This document shows positions 46,016-55,547 of a stretch of 64,000 bases of DNA, piece by piece. Every line of letters starts with the position of its first letter. The stretch's first letter is position 1. The position numbers were made by a program, and so were the translations under genes. This DNA is from Bacillus sp. FJAT-26390 (lineage in GTDB: Bacteria > Bacillota > Bacilli > Paenibacillales > Paenibacillaceae), in contig NZ_MAQX01000001.1 of assembly GCF_001682865.1 (NCBI RefSeq), forward strand, positions 620,001-684,000, read 5' to 3'. The notes under the pieces were generated by a model. The model was not told the DNA's origin and did not search any database. It saw only the letters and a program-made list of their open reading frames with translations.

Positions 46016-47290
46016 ATGCACATGATTCAGGTCGTCTTTTTGACTATACTCGTCTTTTTCGTTATCGTAACGATCCACGAATGGGGTCATTACTATTTCG
46101 CTAAACGTGCGGGCATATTGGTTCGGGAATTTGCAATTGGCTTCGGGCCGAAGCTCTTTTCGGTAAAACGCGGCGAGACTAGATATACGCTTAGGCTGGT
46201 GCCGGCAGGCGGATTTGTTCGAATGGCAGGAGAGGACCCTGAAATAGTTGATGTTCAACCAGGCCAAACGATAGCGGTTCGGCTGAAGGACAATCAAATT
46301 ACTCGTTTGTATTTAGATCGTCTTGACGAGAGAAGCGGCGTTATTCGCGGCGAGATCGTTAAAATTGATTTGGAGAAGAGCCTTTCTGTAACGCTAGACG
46401 TTGAAGGAGAGAATGAGAGCTTCTCGGTACATCCACAGGCTTTGATGATCGCCAAAGGCAAGGATACGCAAATTGCGCCGCTCGACAGACAATTCGGCAG
46501 CAAGACGGTGCGGCAGCGTGCGCTTGCGATTTTTGCAGGTCCACTCATGAATTTTGTGCTCGCATTCGTATTGTTTGCGACGTATATTCAGATGGTTGGC
46601 ATTCCCGTTGAATCGCCGGATAAGCTGCTTGTCAGCGATATTTCGGAAGGCATGCCTGCCGATAAGGTTGACCTAAGAAAAGGTGACGTTATCGATGCGG
46701 TTAACGGAATCAAAATCGGCGCTGATTTCGATAAAATGATCGGGATTATCGGCAAATCACCGAATGTGCCAGTCAAGATGGACATCATTCGGGACGGCAA
46801 AGCCCAGCAGATTGTCATTACGCCTGAAGCAAATGAAGCAGGGGTAGGCAAGGTGGGCATAAGCGCAGCATTGCCTACACGGCCTGCGTCATTTTCAGAG
46901 ACGTTTACCGGTGCGGGCAAGCTGATGAAAAATATGACCATAAGCATCTTCGAAGGATTCAAGAAGCTTATTTTCGGAGAGTTCAAGCTTGATGATCTTG
47001 GCGGACCGGTGCGTACCGCTGAGGTAACGAGTCAAATTGCGAAGCAAGGCATTGCGCAGTTAACTTCGTGGACCGCTTTGCTCAGCTTGTATCTTGGCAT
47101 ATTCAATTTGCTTCCGATTCCGGCTCTGGACGGCAGCCGTCTCATTTTCCTCGGAATCGAAGCGGTTAGAAGAAAGCCAATTGATCCAAACCGTGAAAGC
47201 ATGGTGCATTTTGTGGGCTTCGCGCTCATTATGCTGCTGATGCTTGTAGTAACCTATAATGATATTTTACGATTGGTAAGAGGGGAGTAA
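46016..47290 (+). CDS. rseP: Site-2 intramembrane zinc metalloprotease RseP (RasP)
   Basis: RseP/RasP cleaves anti-sigma factors and signal peptide remnants inside the membrane. The 424-residue protein has the zinc motif HEWGH (H21, E22, H25) in the first membrane helix, a PDZ domain (about 205-280), and the C-terminal LLPIPALDGSRL motif with the third metal ligand Asp. AACAGGAGG precedes ATG. Upstream, TTGTAT and TAATCT (18-base gap, about 45951-45980) could be a weak promoter, but I am not sure. Confidence 0.97.
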   Translation: MHMIQVVFLTILVFFVIVTIHEWGHYYFAKRAGILVREFAIGFGPKLFSVKRGETRYTLRLVPAGGFVRMAGEDPEIVDVQPGQTIAVRLKDNQITRLYLDRLDERSGVIRGEIVKIDLEKSLSVTLDVEGENESFSVHPQALMIAKGKDTQIAPLDRQFGSKTVRQRALAIFAGPLMNFVLAFVLFATYIQMVGIPVESPDKLLVSDISEGMPADKVDLRKGDVIDAVNGIKIGADFDKMIGIIGKSPNVPVKMDIIRDGKAQQIVITPEANEAGVGKVGISAALPTRPASFSETFTGAGKLMKNMTISIFEGFKKLIFGEFKLDDLGGPVRTAEVTSQIAKQGIAQLTSWTALLSLYLGIFNLLPIPALDGSRLIFLGIEAVRRKPIDPNRESMVHFVGFALIMLLMLVVTYNDILRLVRGE

Positions 47291-47300
47291 GTTGTCGCTC

Positions 47301-48749
47301 ATGTCTAAAGATAAACAGTTTGTTACAGAAATTACGCCGCAGAGCGAAGATTTCTCCAGATGGTATATAGATGTTATTAAAAAAGCCGAGCTTATGGACT
47401 ACTCACCGGTGCGGGGCTGTATCGTGTTCCGTCCTGAGGGTTATGAGCTTTGGGAAAATATTCAGCGTGACCTCGACCGTCGCTTTAAAGAAACGGGTCA
47501 TCGCAATGCTTATTTCCCGTTATTTATTCCAGAGAGCTTCTTTCAAAAAGAGAAGGAGCACGTGGAAGGCTTTAATCCGGAGCTGCCATGGGTAACGGAA
47601 GCTGCCGGCGAGAAGCTGGAAGAGCGGCTTGCTATTCGTCCAACATCGGAGACGATGTTTGGCCATATGTATTCGAAGTGGATTCAATCGTACCGTGATC
47701 TTCCGTTGCTTATTAACCAGTGGGCTAACGTAGTCCGCTGGGAGAAGCGCACGATGCCGTTCCTGCGCACAAGCGAGTTTTTGTGGCAGGAAGGCCATAC
47801 CGCTCATGAGACGGAAGAGGAAGCTCGTCAAGAGACGATGCAGATGCTTGATGTGTACACTCAGTTTGTCGAAGAGTTCCTCGCTATTCCGGTTATCAAG
47901 GGCGAGAAAACGCCTTCCGAGCGTTTTGCGGGTGCTGTAGATACGTACTCCATCGAAGCGATGATGAAGGACGGCAAGGCTGTTCAAGCTGGAACCTCCC
48001 ATTACCTCGGCACGAAGTTTGCAGTCGCATTTGATATCAAATTCCTTGATCGTGAAAATACATTGCAATTCGCGCATACGACTTCTTGGGGCGTAAGCAC
48101 AAGGCTGATCGGCGCGCTTATTATGGTTCATGGCGATGATCGCGGTCTGGCGCTGCCGCCTAAGGTAGCTCCAACCCAAGTGATCATGATTCCAATCGGA
48201 CCGGCGAAAATGCGCGAGCAGGTTGTTGGCCGTGTAGACGAGTTGTATGCCGAGCTCAAAAAAGCAGGCGTTCGCGTGCGTGTAGACGACCGTGCAGACG
48301 TTAGTCCAGGCTGGAAATTCAACGAATACGAGATGCGCGGCGTTCCGCTTCGTTTAGAGCTTGGGCCTCGTGATATGGAAAACGGACAAGTTGTACTCGT
48401 TTCTCGCATTACAGGAGAGAAGCGCGTTGTTCAACAAGCGAATCTCGTTGCTGAAGTTGAAGCGATGCTGGAAGAAACCCATCATGAAATGTTCAACCGC
48501 GCGAAGCAGTTCCGTATCGATAACTCGCGTTCGGTGGATACGCTTGATGAAATGAAAAGTTTTCTCGAGGAGCAGCGCGGTTTCGTAGAAGCTGGCTGGT
48601 GCGGATCTGCTGCTTGCGAGAAGCAGGTTAAGGAAGAAACAGGAGCAACAAGCCGGAATATCCCATTTGAACCGTCTACGCATAAGAGCACATGTCTCGT
48701 TTGCGGCGATGAAGCAAAACATACTGTCGTATTTGCACGTGCTTATTAA
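47301..48749 (+). CDS. proS: Prolyl-tRNA synthetase, archaeal/eukaryotic-type
   Basis: ProRS charges tRNA-Pro. The 482-residue enzyme has class II motif 2 (VVRWEKRTMPFLRTSEFLWQEGHTAH, in part) and motif 3 (GVSTRLIGALIMVHGDD). It lacks the insertion domain between motifs 2 and 3 that makes bacterial ProRS about 565 residues, and it ends with the archaeal-type C-terminal domain containing CGSAAC and CLVCGDEAKHTVVFARAY. ATG 47301 is 13 bases from AGGGGAG; TTG 47292 is an alternative. It sits between rseP and polC, as proS does in B. subtilis. Confidence 0.95.
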   Translation: MSKDKQFVTEITPQSEDFSRWYIDVIKKAELMDYSPVRGCIVFRPEGYELWENIQRDLDRRFKETGHRNAYFPLFIPESFFQKEKEHVEGFNPELPWVTEAAGEKLEERLAIRPTSETMFGHMYSKWIQSYRDLPLLINQWANVVRWEKRTMPFLRTSEFLWQEGHTAHETEEEARQETMQMLDVYTQFVEEFLAIPVIKGEKTPSERFAGAVDTYSIEAMMKDGKAVQAGTSHYLGTKFAVAFDIKFLDRENTLQFAHTTSWGVSTRLIGALIMVHGDDRGLALPPKVAPTQVIMIPIGPAKMREQVVGRVDELYAELKKAGVRVRVDDRADVSPGWKFNEYEMRGVPLRLELGPRDMENGQVVLVSRITGEKRVVQQANLVAEVEAMLEETHHEMFNRAKQFRIDNSRSVDTLDEMKSFLEEQRGFVEAGWCGSAACEKQVKEETGATSRNIPFEPSTHKSTCLVCGDEAKHTVVFARAY

Positions 48750-48791
48750 GAACTGAAGAAGCTCGGTTCGGATCTTAAGGAGTGGAGTTTT

Positions 48792-51700
48792 ATGAGCCAA
48801 ACCGCGGACAAGCGGCAGCGTTTCGAAATGCTTTTACAGCAAACGGAGCTGCCGCAGGAACTTATACAAACTTATTTTCAAGATGGTTACATCGATCAAG
48901 TTATCGTCAGCAACAGCAATCGGGAATGGACGTTTTGCATACGCAAAACGTCCATGGTGCCTTTACAGGCCTATAATGGCCTATGCCAAGCAGCTCGAAT
49001 GAAGTTCGAGCATATCGCTGCGGTCTCTTTTATTTTCATATACGACCCTATTGTCGAGACCGAATCGATTGTTTTGCAATACTGGGGTTTATTTATGGAG
49101 TGGGCACAGCGCGAGATCGCATCCGTTAACGGATGGCTTCAGAAAGCCAGCATTTCGGTCGAAGGTGACGTGCTTACGCTATCGTTGCTCGATAACACAG
49201 GGCTGGAGCTTGCTCGCAAAAAACGGTTGGATGAGGAAATCATCCGCTTTTACAATCAATATTTTCAGCGCGCATGCAAGGTGAAGATGATCATGAGCGA
49301 GTCACGGCAAGAAATCCTGGACGAGTACGCCCTTCGGATCGTGCAGGAAGAGCGTGAGTACGTGCAGGAGCTGATGGCTAACTCGCAATCGGAATCGGAG
49401 CTTGTTGATGAAGCTGAAATTAGGCTTGCCGTCGGATATGATATCCGCGAAGAGCCCGTGCCTCTAATGAATATCATCGAGGAAGAAAAGAAAATAACGG
49501 TCCAAGGCGCCGTATTTGGCCTCGACGTGAAGGAGCTTCGCAACGGAAGCACGCTCTTTACGTTTAATGTGACTGATTTCTCGGATTCCATTGCGATGAA
49601 GATGTTCGCCAAAACAAAGGACGACGTCAAAATATTAAGCCAGCTTGCCAACGGCAAATGGGTCAAAGCGCGCGGACGGGTCGAATATGACCGCTTTATG
49701 CAGGAACCGGAGCTAGTGATGATGCCAAATGATTTGCATGAGGTTAAGTCACCTCCAGATCGTATGGACAAGGCGGAGGAGAAGCGCGTCGAGTTCCACC
49801 TCCACACAACGATGAGCGCGATGGATGCGGTAACGCCGGTTGACGTATATATCAAAACGGCTGCCAAATGGGGACATAAGGCAATTGCCGTAACCGATCA
49901 TAGCAATGTGCAATGTTATCCCGATGCGAATAAAGCAGCCAAAAAACATGGCATCAAAGTGCTGTTCGGCGTAGAAGCCAACGTCGTTAACGATGCCGTT
50001 CCAATGGTGCTCCAGTCGAGGCCGGAGCCGCTTGCGACAGCGACTTATATCGTATTTGATATAGAGACGACAGGTTTGTCGGTTATCAATAACAAAATCA
50101 TCGAGCTTGCAGGCGTCAAGATGCGCGACGGCAAAGAAATCGATCGTTTCTCGACGCTTATCGATCCGCATGAGAAGATACCTTATCATATTCAGCAGCT
50201 GACCAATATCAATGATGACATGGTAAAAGGACAGCCCGAGATTGAGCCGAAGCTTCGTGAATTTATCGAGTTTATTGGCGACGATATTCTTGTAGCGCAT
50301 AATGCGCGGTTCGATATCGGCTTCATTCAAGCGAACTGCAAAGCGTTTGGGATGCCTGAGGTGAAAAACCCGGTACTCGATACGCTCGAACTGGCTCGGT
50401 TTATTTTTCCGTCGCTCAAAAATCACCGTTTGAATACTTTGGCGGATAAATACAAGGTCAGCCTTGAAAACCATCACCGCGCGGTTGACGATTCACTTGC
50501 GCTTGGCGGTGTGCTTTACGGCTTAATCGGGGATGCTGCGGAGCGTAATATTACGGACCTGAATCAGTTGAACGACTATGTCGGCATTGACTTATCGAAC
50601 TCCAGACCTTTCCATAGCAATATTTACGCCTTAAATGCAGTCGGCAAGAAAAACTTGTTTAAGCTGATTTCGTTATCGCATACGCAGCATTTTAAACGGG
50701 TCGCGACGATTCCTAAGACAAAGCTCGTCGAGCACCGTGAAGGCTTGCTCGTTATATCCGGTTGTGAGAAGGGCGAGTTTTTCGAGACGGTATTGAACAA
50801 ATCGTACGAGGAAGCGCTCGAGGTTGCGCGTTTCTACGACGTTCTTGAGATTCAACCGATCGATTTTTATATGCATTTAGTCGAAAAAGGTCTTGTAGGC
50901 AGCCGGGCTGAGATTGAGCAGGCGCATCGCCGCATCTGCCAAATCGGAGACGAGCTTGGCAAGCCAGTCATCGCGACGGGGAATGTTCATTATTTGAATC
51001 CGCGTGACAAAATGTACCGGGATATTACGATTCACGGCATTACGGGCTTTAGCCCGCTGAAGAGCATTCGCAAGCCAGACGCTCATTTCCGCACGACGGA
51101 AGAAATGCTGGAGGAGTTTGCTTTTCTCGGTGAAGCAAGAGCGAAGGAAGTCGTCATTACGAATACGGTGGAGCTTGCCGAACGCTTTGAACCGTATGAT
51201 ATGTTCCCGACAGGCCTATTTGCGCCTAACATCGAGGGAGCGGACGAAGAAATACGCAACACTTGTTATGACACCGCAAAATCGATGTATGGCGAGGATT
51301 TGCCTCAGGTCGTTATCGACCGATTGGAGAAGGAACTTATTCCGATCATTAAATTTAAATTTTCCGCCAACTATTTGATATCGGAGAAGCTCGTTAAAAA
51401 ATCGAATGCGGACGGTTATTTGGTCGGCTCAAGGGGATCGGTTGGATCGTCGGTCGTAGCTACCTTTCTCGGCATATCCGAGGTTAATCCGCTGCCAGCC
51501 CATTACTTGTGCAAAAATCCGGATTGCCGCCATAGCGAGTGGTTTTTGGACGGAAGCATTCCGAGCGGATTCGATTTGCCTGATAAGCTTTGTCCAAAAT
51601 GCGAGAAGCCGATGAAGGGCGAAGGACAGGATATCCCGTTCGAGACGTTCCTTGGCTTTAAAGGCGATAAAGTTCCCGATATCGATCTTAACTTCTCGGG

Positions 51701-53099
51701 CGATTATCAACCGATTGCCCATAACTATACGAAGGTATTGTTTGGCGACAAGAGCGTGTTCCGTGCAGGAACAATCGGTACGGTCGCCGAGAAAACGGCT
51801 TATGGCTTCGCTAAGAAATTTGAGGAAGAGCATAGCAAAAAATGGCGCGGAGCGGAGCTAGCAAGGCTTGCGAGCGGGTGTACCGGCGTGAAGCGGAGCA
51901 CAGGCCAGCATCCAGGCGGTATAGTGGTCGTTCCCGATTATATTGAAGTAGAAGACATAACGCCCGTACAATTTCCTGCAGATGATGTCAATGCGGAGTG
52001 GAAGACGACCCACTTCGATTACCATGCATTTGATGAAAACTTGCTGAAGCTCGATATTCTCGGTCATGATGATCCGACGATGATGCGGATGCTGCAGGAT
52101 TTGACCGGCGTTGACCCAACTAGCATTCCGATGAATGATCCTAAAGTGATGAGCATGTTCAACTCGACGAATGCGCTCAACATACCGGGCGAGAAAATAC
52201 GTTCCTCGGTAGCGACGTACGGCGTTCCCGAGATGGGAACCAAATTCGTACGGCAGATGCTTCAGGAAACGCAGCCGTCTTCCTTTGCCGATTTGCTGCA
52301 AATTTCCGGGCTGTCGCATGGTACGGGCGTTTGGCTCGGCAATGCGCAGGAGCTTATCAAGAACGGAACGTGCAACATTAAAACCGTAATCGGCTGCCGG
52401 GATGACATTATGCTTTTCTTGATTTACAAAGCGGGCATGGATGCGGGGTTGGCTTTTAAAATTACGGAGAGCGTGCGTAAAGGTAAAGGTCTGACGCCGG
52501 AGTGGATCGAAGAGATGAAGCGGTGCAAGGTACCTCAGTGGTATATCGATTCTTGCCTCCGCATCGAGTATATGTTCCCGAAAGCCCATGCTGCTGCCTA
52601 CGTCATCTCCGCTGTTCGGACGGCCTTTTTCAAGCTTTATTATCCGATTGAATACTATGCGACTTACTTTACAGTCCGCGCGGACGACTTTGATTTGGAA
52701 CTGCTGTGCCAAGGGTACGATGCAATCTTGCGCAAGCTGATCGAAATTGAAGCAAAAGGGTTTAACGCGCTGCCTAAAGAGAAAAACATGGTATCCCAGC
52801 TGGAAATGTCGCTTGAAATGACAGCTCGCGGATTCTCCTTTAAGCCGATTGACCTCTATCGCTCCGATGCGACGAAGTTCCTTGTAGACGGCGATTCGCT
52901 AATTCCGCCATTTGCTGCAATTGCAGGTATCGGCGATAATGCGGCACGCAATATTGCGGCTTCGAGAGACGATGGCGAGTACTTGTCGATCGAGGATTTC
53001 CAGATGAAATCGAAGGCGACGAAGACGATTGTAGAGGTGCTTGGCAACATGGGATGCTTCCGTGGATTGCCTGAATCCAACCAGCTTTCCCTGTTTTAG
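48792..53099 (+). CDS. polC: DNA polymerase III PolC-type alpha subunit
   Basis: PolC is the main replicative polymerase of low-GC Gram-positives. The 1435-residue protein has an N-terminal domain, an OB domain (about 230-315), PHP part 1 (EFHLHTTMSAMDAV, about 335), an inserted DEDD proofreading exonuclease (FDIETTGL, about 423), PHP part 2, a zinc-binding segment (CKNPDCRHSEW and CPKCEKP), and the palm with PDIDLNFSGDYQ. ATG 48792 follows AAGGAGTGGAG. Length is normal. Confidence 0.98.
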   Translation: MSQTADKRQRFEMLLQQTELPQELIQTYFQDGYIDQVIVSNSNREWTFCIRKTSMVPLQAYNGLCQAARMKFEHIAAVSFIFIYDPIVETESIVLQYWGLFMEWAQREIASVNGWLQKASISVEGDVLTLSLLDNTGLELARKKRLDEEIIRFYNQYFQRACKVKMIMSESRQEILDEYALRIVQEEREYVQELMANSQSESELVDEAEIRLAVGYDIREEPVPLMNIIEEEKKITVQGAVFGLDVKELRNGSTLFTFNVTDFSDSIAMKMFAKTKDDVKILSQLANGKWVKARGRVEYDRFMQEPELVMMPNDLHEVKSPPDRMDKAEEKRVEFHLHTTMSAMDAVTPVDVYIKTAAKWGHKAIAVTDHSNVQCYPDANKAAKKHGIKVLFGVEANVVNDAVPMVLQSRPEPLATATYIVFDIETTGLSVINNKIIELAGVKMRDGKEIDRFSTLIDPHEKIPYHIQQLTNINDDMVKGQPEIEPKLREFIEFIGDDILVAHNARFDIGFIQANCKAFGMPEVKNPVLDTLELARFIFPSLKNHRLNTLADKYKVSLENHHRAVDDSLALGGVLYGLIGDAAERNITDLNQLNDYVGIDLSNSRPFHSNIYALNAVGKKNLFKLISLSHTQHFKRVATIPKTKLVEHREGLLVISGCEKGEFFETVLNKSYEEALEVARFYDVLEIQPIDFYMHLVEKGLVGSRAEIEQAHRRICQIGDELGKPVIATGNVHYLNPRDKMYRDITIHGITGFSPLKSIRKPDAHFRTTEEMLEEFAFLGEARAKEVVITNTVELAERFEPYDMFPTGLFAPNIEGADEEIRNTCYDTAKSMYGEDLPQVVIDRLEKELIPIIKFKFSANYLISEKLVKKSNADGYLVGSRGSVGSSVVATFLGISEVNPLPAHYLCKNPDCRHSEWFLDGSIPSGFDLPDKLCPKCEKPMKGEGQDIPFETFLGFKGDKVPDIDLNFSGDYQPIAHNYTKVLFGDKSVFRAGTIGTVAEKTAYGFAKKFEEEHSKKWRGAELARLASGCTGVKRSTGQHPGGIVVVPDYIEVEDITPVQFPADDVNAEWKTTHFDYHAFDENLLKLDILGHDDPTMMRMLQDLTGVDPTSIPMNDPKVMSMFNSTNALNIPGEKIRSSVATYGVPEMGTKFVRQMLQETQPSSFADLLQISGLSHGTGVWLGNAQELIKNGTCNIKTVIGCRDDIMLFLIYKAGMDAGLAFKITESVRKGKGLTPEWIEEMKRCKVPQWYIDSCLRIEYMFPKAHAAAYVISAVRTAFFKLYYPIEYYATYFTVRADDFDLELLCQGYDAILRKLIEIEAKGFNALPKEKNMVSQLEMSLEMTARGFSFKPIDLYRSDATKFLVDGDSLIPPFAAIAGIGDNAARNIAASRDDGEYLSIEDFQMKSKATKTIVEVLGNMGCFRGLPESNQLSLF

Positions 53100-53125
53100 A
53101 AAGAGGGCTGTTAGAAAAGATTTCT

Positions 53126-53154
53126 TGTCACTATAGTGCGGTTATGTTATAATT
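53126..53154 (+). promoter_or_regulatory. Sigma-A promoter of the rimP-nusA-infB operon
   Basis: TTGTCA (53126-53131) and TATAAT (53149-53154) have 17 bases between them, near consensus. The start would be near 53161, about 108 bases before rimP. Confidence 0.9.
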
Positions 53155-53190
53155 TTTCTGGCAATGATGATGATAAAGACTTTGATGCAG

Positions 53191-53213
53191 AAGAGTGGGG
53201 AAACCCACTCTTT
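53191..53213 (+). promoter_or_regulatory. Leader hairpin of the rimP-nusA operon
   Basis: AAGAGTGGG (53191-53199) and CCCACTCTT (53204-53212) form a perfect 9-bp stem capped by a GAAA tetraloop, followed by a short T stretch. It lies between promoter and rimP. It could be an attenuator or an RNA-stability element; NusA autoregulation by termination is known in other bacteria, but here it is inference. Confidence 0.65.
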
Positions 53214-53268
53214 ACGTTTTGTATTTGGCAAAATGGCATAGTGCGTATAAACAGGAGGTCAACTGAAT

Positions 53269-53730
53269 TTGAGTATTTCCAAAATCAAAGCTGCCGTCCA
53301 GGAAATGGTTCTACCATACCTCAGCAGTAATGGATTTGAACTAGTTGATATTGAGTATGTCAAAGAGGGAAGCAATTATTTCCTTCGTATATTCGTGGAT
53401 AAAGAAGGCGGCATCGATATCGACGATTGCGGCCGTATCAGCGAATTTATGAGCGAGCAGCTGGATAAGAACGATCCGGTAACTGACGCTTATTTTCTAG
53501 AAGTATCTTCTCCGGGAGCAGAAAGACCGCTTAAAAAGGAAGAGGACGTAGTTAAAGCAATCGGTAAACACGTTTACATAACGACATATGAACCGATTAG
53601 CGGCGCTAAAGAATTTGAAGGGCTGCTACTTTCATTTGACGGGGAAAATGCGGTTGTACGTACTGGCAAGAAGGAGTACACCATTCCTTATGTCAAGGTA
53701 GCCAGTGCTAGACTCGCTATCGTGTTCTAA
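53269..53730 (+). CDS. rimP: Ribosome maturation factor RimP
   Basis: RimP helps 30S subunit maturation. The 153-residue protein shows [24 protein letters not shown] (in part), [14 protein letters not shown] and normal length. The start is TTG 53269 with AGGAGGTC about 10 bases upstream. It is the first gene of the rimP-nusA-rnpM-ylxQ-infB operon. Confidence 0.96.
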   Translation: MSISKIKAAVQEMVLPYLSSNGFELVDIEYVKEGSNYFLRIFVDKEGGIDIDDCGRISEFMSEQLDKNDPVTDAYFLEVSSPGAERPLKKEEDVVKAIGKHVYITTYEPISGAKEFEGLLLSFDGENAVVRTGKKEYTIPYVKVASARLAIVF

Positions 53731-53768
53731 TATTCGTTTTTTATATTGAAAGGGGGAAATCCAGTCCA

Positions 53769-54866
53769 ATGAGCATGGATTTTATTGAAGCGTTACAGGA
53801 AATAGAAAGAGACAAGGGCATTACGAAGGATGTCCTGCTGGAAGCCATTGAGGCAGCGCTTATCTCCAGCTACAAAAGAAATTTCAACACAGCGCAAAAC
53901 GTTCGTGTCGATATTAACCGCCATACTGGCGTTATTAAAGTATATGCCCGTAAGACCGTCGTTGATGAGGTGCTTGACCCGCGTCTCGAAATTACAGTAG
54001 AGGCATCACGGGAAATCAACCCTCATTATCAGCTGGACGATATTGCGGATATTGAAGTAACGCCGCGCGACTTCGGCCGTATTGCTGCACAAACAGCGAA
54101 GCAGGTCGTAACACAGCGCATTCGCGAAGCAGAGCGCGGATTGATCTATAACGCTTTTATCGATAAAGAGGAAGATATCGTTAACGGTATCGTTCAGCGT
54201 CAAGATGTTCGCAATCTATTTGTAGACCTTGGCAAAGTAGAGGCTGTATTGCCGCTTACAGAGCTAATGCCTACCGATAAGTTCAAGCATGGCGACCGCG
54301 TGAAGTCTTATATCACCAAAGTCGAAAATACGACTAAGGGTCCGCAAATCATCCTGTCCCGTACGCATCCAGGTCTATTAAAAAGACTGTTCGAGCTTGA
54401 AGTTCCTGAAATCTATGACGGCGTCGTGGAAATCCGCTCGGTTGCGCGCGAAGCCGGCTTCCGCTCGAAAATTGCTGTACATTCCCGAAATTCCGAGGTT
54501 GATCCAGTCGGATCATGCGTTGGGCAAAAGGGACTGCGCGTTCAGACGATCGTAAACGAGCTTAAAGGCGAAAAAATCGATATCGTTCGTTGGTCTGAAA
54601 GCGTGGATGAATATGTTGCGAATGCGCTTAGCCCATCCAAGGTGCTAGAGGTAATCGTATTCGAACAAGAGAAGATGGCACGAGTTATCGTTCCAGACTA
54701 CCAATTGTCGCTCGCGATCGGTATTAAAGGTCAGAATGCTAGGCTTGCTGCCAAGCTGACAGGCTGGAAAATCGATATTAAAAGCGAGACTCAAGCGGAG
54801 CAGGAGTATGGCCGTCCGAAATCTTTGACGACGATCATGCACCAGGATTCGGTTTCCATCGATTAA
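53769..54866 (+). CDS. nusA: Transcription termination/antitermination factor NusA
   Basis: NusA binds RNA polymerase and modulates pausing, termination and antitermination. The 365-residue protein has the N-terminal polymerase-binding domain, an S1 domain (about 135-200) and two KH domains (GSCVGQKGLRVQTI and LAIGIKGQNARLAAKLTGW in part). It lacks the acidic C-terminal repeats of proteobacterial NusA, as is normal for Bacillota. AAAGGGGG precedes the ATG. Confidence 0.97.
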   Translation: MSMDFIEALQEIERDKGITKDVLLEAIEAALISSYKRNFNTAQNVRVDINRHTGVIKVYARKTVVDEVLDPRLEITVEASREINPHYQLDDIADIEVTPRDFGRIAAQTAKQVVTQRIREAERGLIYNAFIDKEEDIVNGIVQRQDVRNLFVDLGKVEAVLPLTELMPTDKFKHGDRVKSYITKVENTTKGPQIILSRTHPGLLKRLFELEVPEIYDGVVEIRSVAREAGFRSKIAVHSRNSEVDPVGSCVGQKGLRVQTIVNELKGEKIDIVRWSESVDEYVANALSPSKVLEVIVFEQEKMARVIVPDYQLSLAIGIKGQNARLAAKLTGWKIDIKSETQAEQEYGRPKSLTTIMHQDSVSID

Positions 54867-54913
54867 TCTCTATTAGGAAAGCGTCAATTCAGCTGGCAGA
54901 GGAGGGGTGTACA

Positions 54914-55228
54914 ATGAGACCGAGAAAAGTACCGCTTCGCAAATGCGTCGCTTGTCAGGAGATGATGCCGAAGAAGGAACTCATTCGGATTGTGCGGACA
55001 CCGGCCGAAGAGGTGCAAATTGACCTGACAGGCAAAAAAGCGGGCCGCGGCGCGTATTTGTGCGGTAAAGTGAGCTGCTTTAAATTAGCAAAGAAATCCA
55101 AGGCACTTGATCGAGCGCTGAAGCAGCATGTTGGAGATCATATTTATGATCAGCTCGAGCAGGATTTTGTAGCGGTTGAGGAGCAGTTTATCGCCGGCAA
55201 GGAGCTGATAAGCGATGAAGCAGAATAA
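54914..55228 (+). CDS. rnpM: RNase P modulator RnpM (YlxR)
   Basis: The 104-residue protein fits the YlxR family: CVACQEMMPKKELIRIVR, DLTGKKAGRGAYLC and a basic C-terminal half of the core. In B. subtilis RnpM binds RNase P RNA and lowers its activity. It is encoded between nusA and ylxQ as usual, with GGAGGGG before ATG. It overlaps ylxQ by 14 bases. Confidence 0.94.
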   Translation: MRPRKVPLRKCVACQEMMPKKELIRIVRTPAEEVQIDLTGKKAGRGAYLCGKVSCFKLAKKSKALDRALKQHVGDHIYDQLEQDFVAVEEQFIAGKELISDEAE

Positions 55229-55547
55229 GAGCTTATCACAGCTGGGCATGGCTATGCGAGCAGGCAAGCTGATTACAGGCGATGAGATTGTTCTCAAGGC
55301 TGTAAGAAACAAAAAAGTGCATCTCGTGATCCTTGCAGGAGATGCTTCAGAAAATACGAAGAAAAAATTTCGTGACAAATGCAACACCTACGGAATACAA
55401 CTCGCCGAAGCATTCGACCGTGAGCAACTAGGAAAGGCGATTGGTAAGCCAGAACGGGTTGTACTAGCGGTAACCGATGCGCAATTCGGAAAAATGATTG
55501 CGAGTCATCTGAGCCATAATACGGAGGTGGATCATATTGGACAATAA
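55215..55547 (+). CDS. ylxQ: L7Ae-family RNA-binding protein YlxQ
   Basis: The 110-residue protein has the L7Ae/L30e/S12e fold pattern: [36 protein letters not shown] (read in parts). Family members bind kink-turn RNA; the target of YlxQ is not established. It overlaps rnpM by 14 bases and infB by 11, so translation is probably coupled. Confidence 0.92.
   Translation: MKQNKSLSQLGMAMRAGKLITGDEIVLKAVRNKKVHLVILAGDASENTKKKFRDKCNTYGIQLAEAFDREQLGKAIGKPERVVLAVTDAQFGKMIASHLSHNTEVDHIGQ

Noticed and set aside
51858-52712. Long minus-strand open frame (284 codons) inside polC
   Set aside because: It lies fully opposite a strongly conserved polymerase domain, has no ribosome binding site, and its composition is that of a shadow frame.
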